From positions 12,967,241 through 13,031,240 of the forward strand of contig OZ024807.1 of NCBI GenBank assembly GCA_964017045.1: a stretch of DNA of 64,000 nucleotides. Reading direction: 5' to 3'. The notes under the pieces are model-generated. The model was not told the DNA's origin, made no database searches, and saw only the letters and a program-made list of their open reading frames with translations. A program made the position numbers and the translations under genes. This document shows positions 24,447 to 38,503 of this stretch, piece by piece; the first letter of the stretch is position 1, and every line of letters begins with the position of its first letter. The DNA is from Omphiscola glabra (lineage: Eukaryota > Mollusca > Gastropoda > Lymnaeidae).

Positions 24447-27400
24447 CTATGGACCATTTGGTTTGGACTGAAGTTTTAGATGCTCGACTGTTATGCAGAG
24501 AGGATTCAGTGTATACAATTTAGGTTTGACAAAAGCTTTCACCTTGGCTGAATCATTTGTTACTCCCTTTGGATTATTAAAACCAGAAGTTTGGGGGCTG
24601 TTTTCACAGGGGTTAGATGTATCATTGTTCTTGGTAGTCAGTTGTGATGATGAACCTGAAGATCCCAACACATTGGTCTCTGAATCGCCAGTCATTTGAT
24701 TGTTTGTTTCAGGATTGGGAAATTTATCAGACCCCGTGTTTTCATGTGGTGTAGCTTCCAGTTCAGGTGATTCACCCTGTGATATACACTGGACAGCTTC
24801 TTCTGGATCTGAGAAATCTATTGAACAGCAAAAAAAATTAAGTTTTATTTTTTAAAAATCTTTATACAAGTTGATTTAAATGTGCAGTAGGCCTTTCTCT
24901 TAAACAGTCTATAGGGCTGTCTCAAACATTACAATTGTCCTAATCAAATTAGCCTAAAGCCAAGCTAGAGTCACATAAATTTTGCTCTAATAAAAATATG
25001 AATATTAATTCCCCATAAAAGCCAGTAATAAATTGTGAATTTCAATGCGACAAACATAATTATGTTTCTATATTTAGAAATTGACATTTACATTCATGGA
25101 CATCAGGCGTACACAAGGTTTATCATGTTTAGATAAACTCATGCAATAAATATATTTTGAGAAATTGATAGTTAAGGCCCATGCAATGATATTTTGTTTA
25201 AAAATAAAATTAAAAGTTTAGAGTAATTTAAAGCCTTACTATTCCAAGTAATTTAATTGCAGCAAACACAACTTTTCATTGAACATAAATGATTGTAGCA
25301 TACACTCTGAACATTGCAAACACACACACACAGAAAACCTCTCAACAGATTGTTACATTTTGTAGAACCAAAGTTTATGAAGCACAGTTTTTGCCAATGA
25401 TGGAGGAAAAGCTTGGTTAGGCATGATCGATTCCATTACCAGGCATGAGAAGCATTTCATATTTAAAAGTATTTAAATGTACTAACTGTTTCCAAGGGCC
25501 TGAGCAATGTTTTGTTTTGAATTTTTGAAGCTAATCAAATGGTATTTGAGGTCGAGGGCATGTCGTTGCTCTGTTGTGTCAGACTCATGAAGTTTGTCAC
25601 CAAGACTGTGCATAAGGTCAAGAACAACAAAAGATTCTGGTGGGAACACATACAAAAAAAAAAGATAATTACTGCCAGTGTAATTATAACAATTTAATTC
25701 AAAATAATATGTGAGCTTAGATATAAGTTGATTTAACTTAACATGAATGGCTTCGAAAATAAACTGAAGATGATTTTAAACTAATTTTTAACTCTGTATT
25801 TGTAATTTGTAGCAATAGTATAATGATCACAGAATATTTTTTAATATTAACAAGAAATCTACCAGTACCAGCAGTGAGACAGGTGGTGAAATTAAGGCTA
25901 AAAAATGATACAGTGTTTGTTTTGACAAAAAAAATAACAACACTCTTACTTTGGTGTCAACTGTTATTCAAAGTTTTTGTAAGAGTTGTTAATGATCCAC
26001 ATATTGGAATGTAAAGACTTACATAACAGTCAATGATACTAATATTAATATGAACTTGAAATGTGAAAGTCATTTTTAGGAATTAATACTCATTCAATGT
26101 ACTGTACCAAAAAAAACTTATTAACTTGTAAAGGGAAACCAAGCCCCTGGCTCAGCAAACATATTTTTTTAAAACAACATAAATTCTTGAGCGTTAAGTA
26201 AAAAGCAATTATGTTTGGTACAAACCTATATCAGTCAAAGATGTTACTGTACATTTATCGTCTGTTACATCTGTAAGAAACTGGTAAATTTTCCTCCAGT
26301 CTAGATTGGGGATATTGCTGTCTTCAAAATGTTCATTTCTGGTTATAAGACCTAGCATCTGGTTGAGAAAGGAATAAGTCATTTGAAAAACTTATCAATT
26401 GGATAATGAAAGACATCAGCAGATTATGGGTTTTAATTATTACTATAAAACAATAAATAAACTTAAACAAAACTTTCATTTAATTTAGATTCTGATTAAC
26501 CATACATCAATTCTTACACATTTAATTAAATACCTGGTATATCAGTCTTACCTCTGGGATCATAACTGAATAATCTTGAGGTTCATAGAATTTTAGGTCT
26601 TGCATGAGATCAAGCCATGCCTGAAAGGAAATTTAAAAAAAAAAAAAAATCTTTGACATTTTCTGGCAATGGTGGAACCCTAAATTATGAATACCCGGTA
26701 TGCCTTTAGTTATAATGTTTTAACTTTACACGATTACACCCCATGATCCCTGATGTATACTACACAAATGTTTTATTTGCATTAAAACACTTTAAAATAA
26801 AAAGCAAGCCTCCTAGTCCATCCTCATATACATCTCCAATACTAGCACCAGTAAATGAATATTTACCCAAATGCTGGCCTAATTTAATCCAGTAAAAACC
26901 TACCTCTAATGGAGCTTTTGTAACAACACCAGAACCTGTATAGGTGATACATAAAGTTGACCAATTAAGAGTGGGGGACAAAAATTAAATTGAGCTCACA
27001 ACTTTAAAAAACAAAATGTATCTACTTTTTTTTTAATGGACACACTTTTAATAACTTCCATAATTTTTTTACAGGATTATATAATATTAATTTTTTTTAA
27101 TAAGACATGAAAAATTACACTTTTATATACATTTTATACGAATATGATTTCCAAAGCAATTGAACAAAAATTTATAAATTCTGGCCCTTTTCTGTAAACC
27201 TAGCGGTATTTTAGTAAAATACTTGTTTAAAAATGTAGTTATGTTAAAATGCATTTTAGTGAATTAAATTAGTGATAATTGGGGTCCATAAAATTGGAAG
27301 GCCTGAATATGGTGGCATTTTGCAATATTCAGAGTGGTAAGTGTTGGAATTTTTTTTTAAATTGGGAAAATATGTAATTTCTGTTCTTAAAAAAATGATT

Positions 27401-29028
27401 TTTTCAATATCTTGTGGTGAGTTAGCTATGTAGTGGTAAAGTTGCACTAGTATTTAGTGAATTTGTCAATGTGTTGCTGAATATAATTTTCATACTCTTT
27501 TTAAAAAAAAAATATTTAAATGTGCAATTACAAATTTAAAAAATTTCTGGAGCCATGCAACGACATGTTATAGCAGGGTTCCACTGCATAAAGGGGAATT
27601 TTCATAGGTTTTCGGATAACTTTGGCCAACAATGCAAGAGAAGCTTACATATTACTTATGAACTTTAAATGTCCCACAAGTCCCCAGTTATATGTGAAGA
27701 TTTTATGTCTACTTACCTTCTAGCCTCTCATCCGAGCCTTTTAACATTCCGCCTGCTGTTATTGAACGGATTTTTTTCTCAATCTGAAAAGATACAACAG
27801 ATTTAATTATTTTAGTTCATTCATTATATTAAAGACCTTGTAAAATCCAACACAGTTACATAATAATCAATTGCCCTTATTTTATCTTATTTCTACATAT
27901 TTTAGGTTAACAATAGTATCAAGCACAATAAGTTCCAATAAAAATGTCACTTCAGGCACTGCAGCTGAAAAAGTTTAATATCTCAAAAGTGATGGCAAAG
28001 AAACCTCTTTAAGTTAGATGTAAGTAGAGTTGGAAGATGATAAATTAATTGTGCAACAGAGTGATTATCATAGCATTGTACATGTTATATTATTTAAATG
28101 AATATGCTTGAGTATAGCACTGAAACACTTTTTTTTGGTTAAGTAAAAAATAAATAATTCCTATAGTAAATTTGGTTTTCCAGGTTATGTTCACTCGCTT
28201 GAAGTGATTTTACTGCATTTTTTAAAATTTTCAACCGGCCCAGCCTCAGACATAAAAAATGATTGGACATGACATTGGCTATCAGATTAAATTCTGCTGG
28301 TTAAGACTTACCTCTTCAATACTTCTTGTTTCAACAATTTGAGCCAGGACATCACTATCTTCTCCATATCTACAAAAATAATATTTAAGTGTATTGTAAA
28401 GAAGTAAATATATCAAATTTATTTAACAAATAATTAATAAAGTTGTTCTTAACGTCTTGCAAAAGCTAATAAATGCGTCCTTAAAGGAATCCATTTTATC
28501 TTTTTATTTTATTAAGGGATACACAGAGTGACAAAGAAAGTATAATGTATAAATATAAGCTACACATGAAGTTAACAACTAACTTGGAATCTAGTGCACC
28601 CCAATCAAACAAACAGACAAACCAAACATTTTTTGCTTGCACAACAAATTCAATCATCTAACTTCTAAAGCCTATGATTGTTTTGCTAAAAAACACTGTT
28701 TATTTTTAAAAATTTATATTTATACACATACAAAATTGAAGATAGTTGATGAAAAAGTAACCTTTGAGTAAGGAGGAGATCAACAACCCTCTCCCAGCCA
28801 AAATTTACAAATGTTACAGGTTATTTTGGCAGATTACCGTTTCAATCCTTCCAACAAACGAATCTTCTCTTGTTGCGTCCATTTGTTTGATGACAAAAAT
28901 CTATTTTGTAGCTTTGAACGCCCATAATTTTTTTTATAGCCACCACGTGCACCTCGGTTGCCTCTGCCAAATCCTCTTCCTTGTCCTCTGCTACTACTTG
29001 TGGTAGTAATATTTGTATCATCTTCCAT
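24447..29028 (-). CDS. SNAPC2: snRNA-activating protein complex subunit 2 homologue (SNAPC2)
   Basis: Probable subunit of SNAPc, which binds the proximal sequence element of snRNA promoters for RNA polymerase II and III. Eight coding exons, read 5' to 3': 29028-28838, 28369-28312, 27783-27717, 26935-26904, 26620-26552, 26358-26226, 25636-25487, 24817-24447. All have GT-AG borders and keep frame, giving 356 residues (human about 334). Residues 14-31 are Arg/Gly-rich. Residues 48-95 form a SANT/Myb-like segment starting NKWTQQEKIRLLEGLKRYG. Then come AWLDLMQDL (about 117), DWRKIYQFLTDV (159) and ESFVVLDLMHSLGDKL (184), matching human WTDL, DFEKIYKYLSSV and ESAVVLDLLMSLPEEL; the C-terminal LYTLNPLCITVEHLKL matches human CPLNPFLVPLELL. 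The start ATG has a strong context (AGAATGG). An AG at 29043-29044 suggests a 5' UTR intron. Assignment is from remembered family motifs. Confidence 0.85.
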
Positions 29029-29044
29029 TCTGTATGTTGGCTCT
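29029..29044 (-). other. SNAPC2 5' UTR splice acceptor
   Basis: The minus strand reads TTGTTTAG then AGCCAACATACAGA and the start ATG. This leaves only 14 nt of leader on the first coding exon, so an upstream non-coding exon is likely. Confidence 0.5.
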
Positions 29045-30063
29045 AAACAATTAAGGGTGAATGAAAAGTAAATGATTATTTAGAAGAAGTTGTTTTTTAA
29101 AATATAAAAGTTCATCTGCATTGTCAACATAAAAAAAAATATATTGACCCTGCATAAAATAGATGATAAAAAACTAAGTTTAATATGATAATGACACTAT
29201 TTTGTGATGTTGTTTTTTTTTACCGCATATTAATTGTCAGTCATGAAACTTCATGTAGTTGCAGAATTCTTTTATGGATTTAAAAAAAAACAACTTTTTA
29301 TTCTTAATTCAGATTTGTAATAACTTTCTTTCTTCCTATCTTCTGAATAATTCAATGGTATATTGGCATCTAAGTCTCTTTTTGCCTGAGTGATCTCAGC
29401 GTGAATATTTGTCTCTCGGTGAAACTTAAAGAATTATTAGAATTACTTTTGCAAGTCATTTGATTGTTTCGAAATAAAAATCCATGATACTTTAAAAATT
29501 AAATTAAAAAATAAAATATTGCCTTTAGGTCAGTTTTCAACATGAAAGGATAACTTATAAATAATATGTATATCTTTCCACATTCCATTTTAAGCAGTTA
29601 GCAAGTAAGAGGATTTATTTTAAACATAATCATTGGTTTACAAATCTTTTGTTTCCCCATCAAAGTCCTATTGTAGAACTTGTTGATGGATAACTTTCAT
29701 AACCAATTGCCAGTGAAATTCATTGTTTTTTTTTAATACAAATATAAGCTCTCATTGTTTAATGGAGTCCCAGGAAGGGGGATAACATAAATTAAAATAG
29801 CTAAAATGAGATCACTTGTTAATGGCCTTTAATTTATGATGCTTAAATACCATTTTATTCCATTATCCATTTAAATTTAATGGACAATTGGCATGGTCAA
29901 GATGATTGTTACTGACTTAGGCCCATTGAATTGACAAGTAAAAGTTGCTTAATAAAGTGTTGATTTACTAAGTACAGTTACTATACCATTTATTAAAACA
30001 TTTTCATAGTTTCTATACTGAATACTGTGACTCTATAATCAAGCTAGTCATATACTGAAATAG

Positions 30064-30115
<52 letters not shown>

Positions 30116-32558
30116 ATAGACAGAGTCACAAGGAGAATAGTAATAGTGTTGTTTGGATAACCCATGAAACTTATCACTTGTACTGGCAGCACACTGAGAG
30201 AAGACTAGTATTATGTCTTGTCTCTAATCACCAGCACTAGACTAGTACTTAGATGAGTAAGAGCCAAGTAGGTTGAGTCATAACTAAACTTACTTAAACT
30301 AACAGCAATGATGTCTTCCACTGTATATAGCCACGGAGTTTCCCCAGGTCAACTACTAGCTATAGTACTATATTCAAAAGATTTCGATTCTTAGATATGT
30401 ATTTATTTGTTAAATAATTTCATATTTTATTTTTGTTTAGAAAATGGAGGGAGGGGGCGTCTCTCCCAGATAATTATAATTTATAATGAAATGTCCTGTT
30501 TAATGGCAATATGGCAGAAATGAATAGCTCACAGGACTTCTTTTTTCAACCTGGACAACCTATAAAAATACAGCACTTTTAGTTTTAGCAATGCACAGGT
30601 CTTTTATCCATGAATGAGCATCTTGATAAGTTTCTCTATCTTTTGAGCTTATTGTAAGTTGAAATGCAATATTCATTTTAATATATGCATCAATATTAGC
30701 TGTATCGAGCATATGATTTAGTTTATTATGTAAATAATGCACAGTAAATCAGTGAAGAGTGGGAAAGTTGTCATACAAATTGTTCAGGTCCAATTATTGT
30801 TATATAATAGAGCCTATTCACCCTAAGCCTTACGTACAGTGTTGGGATTTCCCAAAGTGATGTCACTGCACTTAGGGCAAGTCAACTCTTTGACTTTGCA
30901 AAACACATTGGCTGAGTTAACACCTTTTTTACCAAACCTATTAGTACAGATTTAGACTACACTACAAACTCTAAAACTAAAACCACTTAAGTGACTAAAG
31001 CCAAAGGCAAGAAACTGTCAGCAAAGCCCAGTCACAGACTACAAAAACACATTATTACAAGACCAAGTCAACCAGTACAACAAGAAGATTATTACTATTA
31101 CCTTATGACTTATTATACTTCCACAACTGGCCCTCCCCCTACTCAACATGTTAAAAAATAATGTTTTATTTTTATATCTTATCATTTATAATAAATTAAT
31201 AGCACATTTAAAAAAAAAAATCTATTAGTATTAATTAGTAGTATGAGAATATTATGAATTTAATATATTATATATATATATATATATTATATATATTATA
31301 TTGTCAATATAGATAGTCATAGTATATATCTTAAGCAGCAAGTGTCATGCCTGATGGTTGAACTTGAACTCAGGTAAAAGGTTGCATTTTTTCTGAAGCA
31401 ACTATAATATTAATCAATATCTCGAAATTTACCAATCAATAAAATTAAAGAGTAAAAGACTTTTAAAAAGAGCCACCATTCTTGTGTAGTACTGTCTACT
31501 GTAGGCTGTAACTGTAAATATAATTATATAATATAATAATTACCCAATCAGCAGAAGTTTTGAACTGAACATAAAATTGTGCGGACGACAACGTGCGTAG
31601 CCTATTTTTCTTTTTGTGGTTTTGTTGTTGTTAAGTATTGTATTGATTGAAAATCTTAAAATGAAACTGTTTTCATAAATACAACTCGAATGGCATTTGT
31701 TTACTTCCGGTGGGCCGGTGGATAGTTTTCTATGGCTCCGTAAAACTTTTTTGTTTGCTTAACACTGTTTTTCACAATTTAATTGGCTGCTACGTTTGCC
31801 ACCAACCAGAAGAGCCTCGACAAGCAAAAATACCACCAGCAAGCCCCTCGGTGTGGTAGGGTGGGGGGGTGAAACTCGTTAACCTTGGATGGCAACTCAT
31901 CTAAAAGAAGGAAAAACTCTAAAATTCCGAAGTTGTAGTCCTGAAGGCATGGGCCCAGAGAGCACTGGCCCAGGGCCCCGCGCTTGTAGGGGACCCACGT
32001 TTCTAGGAGACTCGCTCTTATTGTTAATGAACATTGAAAGAATTTGACAATTTAAATGGATGTTAAATTCCCAATTTTTAACCCACGATATATATCAGCT
32101 CATCCCAAAATTAATATCACAAATGCGAATCAATGTTGGATAATTTTAAAAAACTTTTAAAGGGAAACAGCTCTCGTCAACAAGTTTTACTTCTCCCATA
32201 TATGGATCGAAAAAATAAGGTAAGAATTTATGTTTACGATCATGTTAACCCTAGCCAGGCCACTGCTCATTAGTGAAATAATTGAAGAAAACTCTATTCT
32301 AGCACCAGTTAAAGTACGACTGAAGTTAATTAGCATTATATAAAGGAATTTGTAGGTCACCAATGAATATTTCTTTTTAAAAGTAAAATTATTATTAAAA
32401 TAACAAACAAATAACTTAATATTTTCTAAACTAAAAAAATATTGTTTTGTTTGACTAAAAAACATATTTAGATGATAAATAGAACCCAAAAGTCGTCGTA
32501 GGTCTGTGCTGAATCCAGAAATATATAATATAGGTACGGTATTTAGGTATAATTAGGC
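29045..32558. other. SNAPC2 upstream region or leader intron
   Basis: No coding exon seen. Contains an (AT)n microsatellite at 30069-30112, a second AT-repeat patch near 31265-31300, and otherwise AT-rich unique sequence. The only CpG-containing promoter-like patch is around 31590-31740. Confidence 0.5.
31703..31710 (-). promoter_or_regulatory. ETS/GABP-like site, possible SNAPC2 promoter
   Basis: ACTTCCGG on the plus strand gives CCGGAAGT on the minus strand, the core of ETS/GABPA sites common in housekeeping promoters. It lies 2.7 kb upstream of the SNAPC2 start, consistent with a non-coding first exon. One motif only, so weak. Confidence 0.3.
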
Positions 32559-32943
32559 ATTGCCACTGAAATTAAGGTCGGGGAGGAAAGACTAGAGACA
32601 GTTGGCAGTTTCAAATACCTAGGATCAATTGTTTCGGAAGAAGGCTCCAAGCCCGAATTGATGGCCAGGATTGCGCAGACCACAACAGCACTAAAGAGGC
32701 TCAAGAAAATATGGAACGACAGAAATATAGCCCCCAGCACAAAAATCAGGCTGATGCGCTCACTAGTCCTCTCCATTTTCTTGTATGCCTGTGAGTCCTG
32801 GACATTAACAGCAGAACTCGAAAGGAAAACAAAGGCGATGGAGATGAGATGTTTCAGATGCATTCTTGGCATCTGCTATAGAGACCACATCACCAATGAA
32901 CAAGTGAAAGAAAGGATTCGTCAAGCAATTGGGCAGTACGATG
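32559..32943 (+). mobile_element. LINE fragment, end of reverse transcriptase
   Basis: An uninterrupted frame reads VGSFKYLGSIVSEEG, then ALKRLKKIWNDRNI, FLYACESWTLTAELE and RCFRCILGICYRDHITNEQV. This is the thumb and C-terminal region typical of RTE/CR1-like LINEs. Both ends are truncated and it runs into unrelated sequence after QYDDLL. It is a different family or lineage from the copy at 21305. Confidence 0.85.
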
Positions 32944-33064
32944 ACCTCCTGGTGTTTTGTTACGTTCCCCTTTTCAGGTTTTCCCATACTTTGTTTCACT
33001 CATTCCCTTTCTTGCTAACCTGATTGCATTCTCTACCCTTTATTACCATTAGATTTCTTTAACT

Positions 33065-33745
33065 CTAAAAATCTCTACCTGGGTCGTCAATCGGTTGTAC
33101 GCCACTGGAGCTACTGGTGTTTTCTTTTTGGTGTCCTTTTTCGGGCCTTATGTCTCTTTCCAATAACACCTTCAAAGTTTTTGACCAGTTCGGTATGAAG
33201 GGTTGATTTCCGCTTGATCTCCGAATGACTCGCTTAGCGACCACGATAATCTTCATACTCCATATTTATGTCTTCTGGTATTTAGACTTGGAGGGCAGCC
33301 AGCGTGGCCTAAGTCTCGGTTTCATTTTTTTTTTTCAAATTTGCCTTCCGAAACAGCCATTGCCTTTATTTGGAAGCGGGCCTCGGGGGTACCTAGCCCT
33401 AATACAAAGAGGACTGGTCTGTGGTTGCCACTTACGTAATCTAGGACAACCAGACTGTGCTTAGACTCGATGTCCGCTGAAATTAGCATCAGATCTGGCC
33501 GGGATTCCGTACTGTGTCCCGTATGGGGAAGTGTGGCAACACTATTCTCGCCCTGTAGCCGGATGAGGTTCGGAGAGAGGCAGACATCCTCGACGTAACA
33601 TACAGATGCGTTACGGCCAGTACAGCCCCATTCGGGGGATTGGACATTCAAATCACTGGCACTGATGGTTTTCTCAAAAAACATTTTGTCCCTTATAGGC
33701 AGGGTCATTCGATTTCTGGGTGTATCGTAGACATTAGAAATTGAA
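33065..33745 (-). mobile_element. LINE fragment, endonuclease domain
   Basis: The minus-strand frame at 33708-33322 contains SASDLNVQSPEWGC (the D-x-N block of apurinic-type endonucleases), SRPDLMLIS and SGNHRPVLFVL, where the catalytic-type S-D-H motif reads S-G-N-H. A further minus-strand frame at 33256-33065 probably continues it. The RT part is absent. Orientation is opposite to the fragment at 32559, so the two are separate insertions or a rearranged copy. Confidence 0.8.
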
Positions 33746-33770
33746 AACGGGGAAATACTGGTGATTTTTT

Positions 33771-35745
33771 TTTATTTGACTTCCCCTCTACGATCACCAT
33801 TGGGGGGGGGGGGGCGTTTTTGACTGCTATGGTCAGACTTCTACAATGCCCCACATTTGTAGTGGTAAAGGGAGTAGCCTAAAATCTGAAATGGATTCCC
33901 CATGGTCATCGTTTCCTGGAAAAGAAGTACGTCACGTCCCACTCGTGGAGTAGCTTGGTAAAGCCCCCCCCCCCCCTCTTTTCCATGCGTCTGATACGAG
34001 AGACATTCAACTGTACATCGACGAATTTCAAATCAGATAAAAAATAATATGTAAATGTTTGTTTATTACTGATTTGTGCGTGTAATAATATAAAAACAAA
34101 GGAAACTAATACGGTACGAAACAAAAAAATACAGTTATAAAATATAATGATATGTCACTATCTCTATTTCTCTCTACTTCGTTGGCGAAAAGCTCGACAA
34201 CCAGCCTTTCTCCTTTTTAATTATGCTCTCTCTCTCTTCTGGTTCTATAAAACAAAACGTCTCTCTACCCTCTTTCTCCCTCTCCCCCTCTTTCTCTCCC
34301 TCTCTCTCCCCTCTCACACTCTCTTTACCATCTCTCTTTCTCTTCTGGCGCTATATATAAAACATACATGGGGTGATCGTTCACTTAAATTTTACAAGTT
34401 TTTTTCTTTACCAAAATCGTAACTTGGTCATCTACTGTTAAAATGTGATGTCTCTTGGTATATATTATGTTCCACAACTGCTTGGTGCGTGCGATGAAGA
34501 TCCGGATTCAAAACATTTTACATATATAATATCGACCTCACACATCAAATCTGTCATAATTACATGTTTTCATAAAGGGATATAACATTATAAATAGTGT
34601 AAAGAGTTGCTTCCCTTTAGATAAATCGAATTTTCTGTCAAGACCTTTCCAAAACCATCTTTACAGTTTAACATAGCTAAAATCTAGCAATACTCTAGCA
34701 ATACTCTAGATTTCCTCATCAAATGCTCTCCCCAATGATGAAATAAAAATTAACTTGATGTATTACAAAAAAATATGATAACAATAGAAAAAAAACAAGT
34801 TCCGTACAACCACGACAAATACGCCCATAACAATGTTCGATGCAGTATAAAACATTCACCATTAATTATTATAAGAATTGTTATCAAATATTGTGCACAT
34901 GAGTTCATGAAGTGATATTTCCTGAGTTTAAATTATGGTAGATGTTTCTGCTATAAAGGGATAAGCGTGAATGTACAATGTTAAAACGGATTGCAAGAAA
35001 TGAACACTTAAATGATATTAAATTGCATACTGAAATTTCAAATTGGTGACAAACATTAAAAAGTAATCAAAGTGACAGTTAACTAAGAACAATATTTTGA
35101 TACGAAATTAATTATTTTTTTGAAGTGGAAATTCGTCAGAATACGATTGTGAAAAATATGTTCTGCGAATTTTAAGTAGCGATGTTTAACAATTTTTTTC
35201 TTCGTCTTCAGCAAACTGGTTTAAGAAATCCGGTTTTAAACCGTTTTTTTGTGTGGATATTACAACCAGGACTTTTATTCTCAAGCAAAAAGTTGTGTGT
35301 ATGAACTACCGTTAGTTAAATGAATCACGTTTTGAATGTGCTAATGAGGCTACGAAGCATGGGGTAATAGGGATTAAATATAGAAAATGAAATAGCACAT
35401 AGTCAAAGATAATTAAAAGGACACTAGGAAATATACATTAATATTATTCAGACAATAAATGTGCATGCACTAAGATATTACATTTTAATAGTAAATTATA
35501 TTTTTAAATAACACCTTTGTTTTAATTAATGAAGAGTATTCTCTAGGGAAAATCGTTGCCATAAATGAGTCATCTGTTCATAAGAGAAAATATCAATGGG
35601 CATGTTCTACATACGGGTTAAAATTGTATTGATAAAGATAACACACATATATAGAGAGTGAGCAATTTTACGGGTAGTTATTTTATCTGTTTGTTTTATA
35701 AATCGCCTGTAATGCAAAGGATACAATATCCCAAAGTAATCCAAC

Positions 35746-35785
<40 letters not shown>

Positions 35786-36766
35786 GTACCGGTCTACGAT
35801 TCGTTTGCTAACTAATTCTTCAATAAACATTAGTAAATTACAAGAAAAAAAGTAGATATTCTTTAACATGTTTTGGGAAAAAAAAGGCGGGGGGGGGGGG
35901 GGTGGATCCTCAAAATACATTAGATGATCGTGGATAAGCCCAGTACTTGCATAAATAGATGTTAACATTTTAACAAATAAATATGAAGTTAAAAATTGAA
36001 CTCCGGGATGGCATTACAAGCTTTACACAAACGATCCCTGACTACACCAAATAACAATAAGAAGTCGTGGGGTGTTGTACAGAAGTTTAAGAATCCCCTG
36101 AGTTACACCATTTCTAGAACCCTAAGAGGGATACTTCATATACATCTGAGTATATTCCGACCAATACATGCCATCATACGATATAAATAAGTGAAAAATT
36201 ATTAGCAACGTATAATAGTAATCTACTTGTTAGTTTAATTCTACGAATGATTCGGTCATGTACAAAATGTCTTCTTCAAGACTTTTGAGTGTAAACCCAA
36301 AAGGCGGAGAGGAAAATAAGGCCTCGGCTCACTCTTCAAGTTGTTCATGACGGCTCACTCCCCACTTCTATGGCTGGTACACCCGATGCAGGGCCTCACA
36401 AACAGCAACAGCTCGACCATTTTGTCACAGCCAACGCTCTTCTCTTAATGAAAATTCATGAACACCCAATTAACTGTAGTGTGGTTGCTATGCCAAGCGG
36501 AAACCGGTGTCCAGGGGGCAGATAAGTCGTGATGAACAATTTTGGAGACTCAGGGTACACAACTTGGTTAATGACTGTACACTAATTTGGCTAAGGTTTT
36601 AACTCGAATGTTTGCTTAAGTAGTTTCTCGTCAGCTCCCCTGGAGAGGAAAAATAAATAAATTAATAGAATAAGAATTTAAACGTTTCGGTTCTACTACT
36701 ATACGTTTAAAAGAAAACACAAAAATCTTGTGTTGTAAAACATTATGCCTACAGGCACCTAGCCTT
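33771..36766. other. Intergenic, low-complexity patches
   Basis: Holds a G tract near 33800-33813, a C tract near 33966-33976, a CT-rich low-complexity stretch at 34222-34352, a poly-A tract near 35749-35782 and a G tract near 35888-35901. A short FGHVQ...KPKRRRGK-like reading near 36250-36320 hints at another LINE scrap. No gene supported. Confidence 0.5.
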
Positions 36767-37150
36767 CAATGGACTACGATTAGTCACTTCCTTGTTTTGG
36801 CACGTGATACGTACCAGCCATTGGTAGGCTTTCTGCTACACATAACAACAGATAACAGCTGATCAGCCATTGCCATTATCATTAATTTTAAAGCACAATG
36901 TTTGTCTCCATCAGCGCTTCCCCAGTGTTAATTAAAAATTTTACTTTTCAAAATATTCTTGAATACACGCGTTTCTTTACACGACATTCATTAAATGTGA
37001 CAATAATTGTAATTCAGTTATGATTAAAGGAAAAAAGTTGTTTGAAGAAAAATTTGTGAGCGACTAGTGTGTTGCAGACAGCCTACCGGAAGTATTACTT
37101 GTTTTTACACGTATCACATGACAAAACAATCAATAAATCGTAGTCCATTG
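36767..37150. mobile_element. 384 bp inverted-repeat MITE
   Basis: The left end CAATGGACTACGAT is mirrored at the right by ATCGTAGTCCATTG. The inverted repeats continue with mismatches to about 45 bp and include GTGATACGT. No target duplication is clear, so the superfamily is undecided. No coding capacity. Confidence 0.8.
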
Positions 37151-38503
37151 GAGAGATTGCATTGACACGATTGGGTTGGAGTTTAAATTTGGAATCATAG
37201 AAACTTTAAATATGCGTTCAATAATGAACGGTTTTAAAAAAAAAGAATTATCATTATTTTCCAAAGAATTAATTACAAAGCCTCATCAGGATTCTGTGAA
37301 GTCCATAAAACTACTTTTATTACACCGACGTGGGTTGTTGTTTTTTTTTTTTTGTATAAACAGTTTTTATTTATAACGTTAAGATTTGGCTAGTAATATT
37401 TTTTTTTTAAATATTTTTTTTTTAAATATTTTTTTTTTTTAAAAAATCCGTGACATTTGAAATTATTGTAAAGTTAACTATAAATTATAAGTTAGTAATA
37501 AAACCTAGCATCTATATAGCGCACACATTTCTCAAACCTCCACCGATCAATATCGATTAATGATCAAATTTAAAAAAAAAAAAAAAAAGTAACGTTAAAC
37601 CGTAACCAATCGGATGCCATCACAAAATAAATTTAAAAAAACATAAGAGGAATTGGCAAACGATAAAAAGAAATGAGGAAATGAAGAAAAACAACACCTC
37701 GTATTTCGAACATGAAAATCATTACCACCTTCTGTTCACTTATCCCCCCCCCACCCACCCACCCCCTCACCCACCCCCTTAAATGTATCTACTGGAAAGA
37801 AGCAAGGAACATCGTCAAATAATTTAAACGTAAGTATGAACAGTGGCGTCCAGACCCTGGACTTTGTAAATTCTGTTCGTGGGTCATGCCAGTCTTGCTG
37901 TTAGTGTTTAATTCTCGAGTTCCCTATGAATTTTAGATGTACAAATTATACTGTTAAAAAATTGTTAACATATTTTTTTTTACCATTTAATAACTATATT
38001 GATTTAAAAAAAACAAAAAAACATATTATAATTTTGCTAACAGCTCAATAGTTCTTCACAATTTTCAGCACGTCAAATTATCCATTCTAGAGATTAATCA
38101 AAAAATTTCAATTATAGTAGGCCTTTAATTTTAATTGTGTAATCCCATTTTAAAGGGGTTGAGTTCATTCCCAGCCTAAGCCATAAAAAAAAAAACAACC
38201 CCCTCCCCCGACGTAACTAACCTTTCCCCCAAACCCAACAAAAATTGTTATTGTAAATTTGTGGGTACTTAGGGCTTTTTTTGCGTGTGCAAAACTTATT
38301 TATACGTACGAATAAATTTATTATTTACAGTAGTTAAATGCTCCGATAAGCTCAGTTTCACGGCAATATATATATATATATGTATATCACATGTGGGCGC
38401 AAAGTTGAACGTGAGCATTACATTTTCTGCTACACCGTAATGATAAACCACCCTTAATTTTGTCAGTTACAGGGTGTTTTCGAAAGTTCCAAGATACCAG
38501 TTT
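37151..38503. other. Intergenic, nothing recognised
   Basis: Includes AT-rich (T)nAAATA repeats near 37398-37445 and a C-rich CCCACC patch near 37744-37780. No coding exon seen. Confidence 0.5.
38317..38322 (-). terminator. Candidate Rh gene poly(A) signal
   Basis: TTTATT on the plus strand gives AATAAA on the minus strand, about 515 bp beyond the Rh stop codon. If used, the 3' UTR would include the MITE at 38504-38669 and an A/G homopolymer tract near 38736-38753. Confidence 0.35.

Noticed and set aside
32559..33745. RT and endonuclease fragments as one LINE
   Set aside because: They are on opposite strands, truncated at their facing ends, and separated by unrelated sequence; treated as two insertions.
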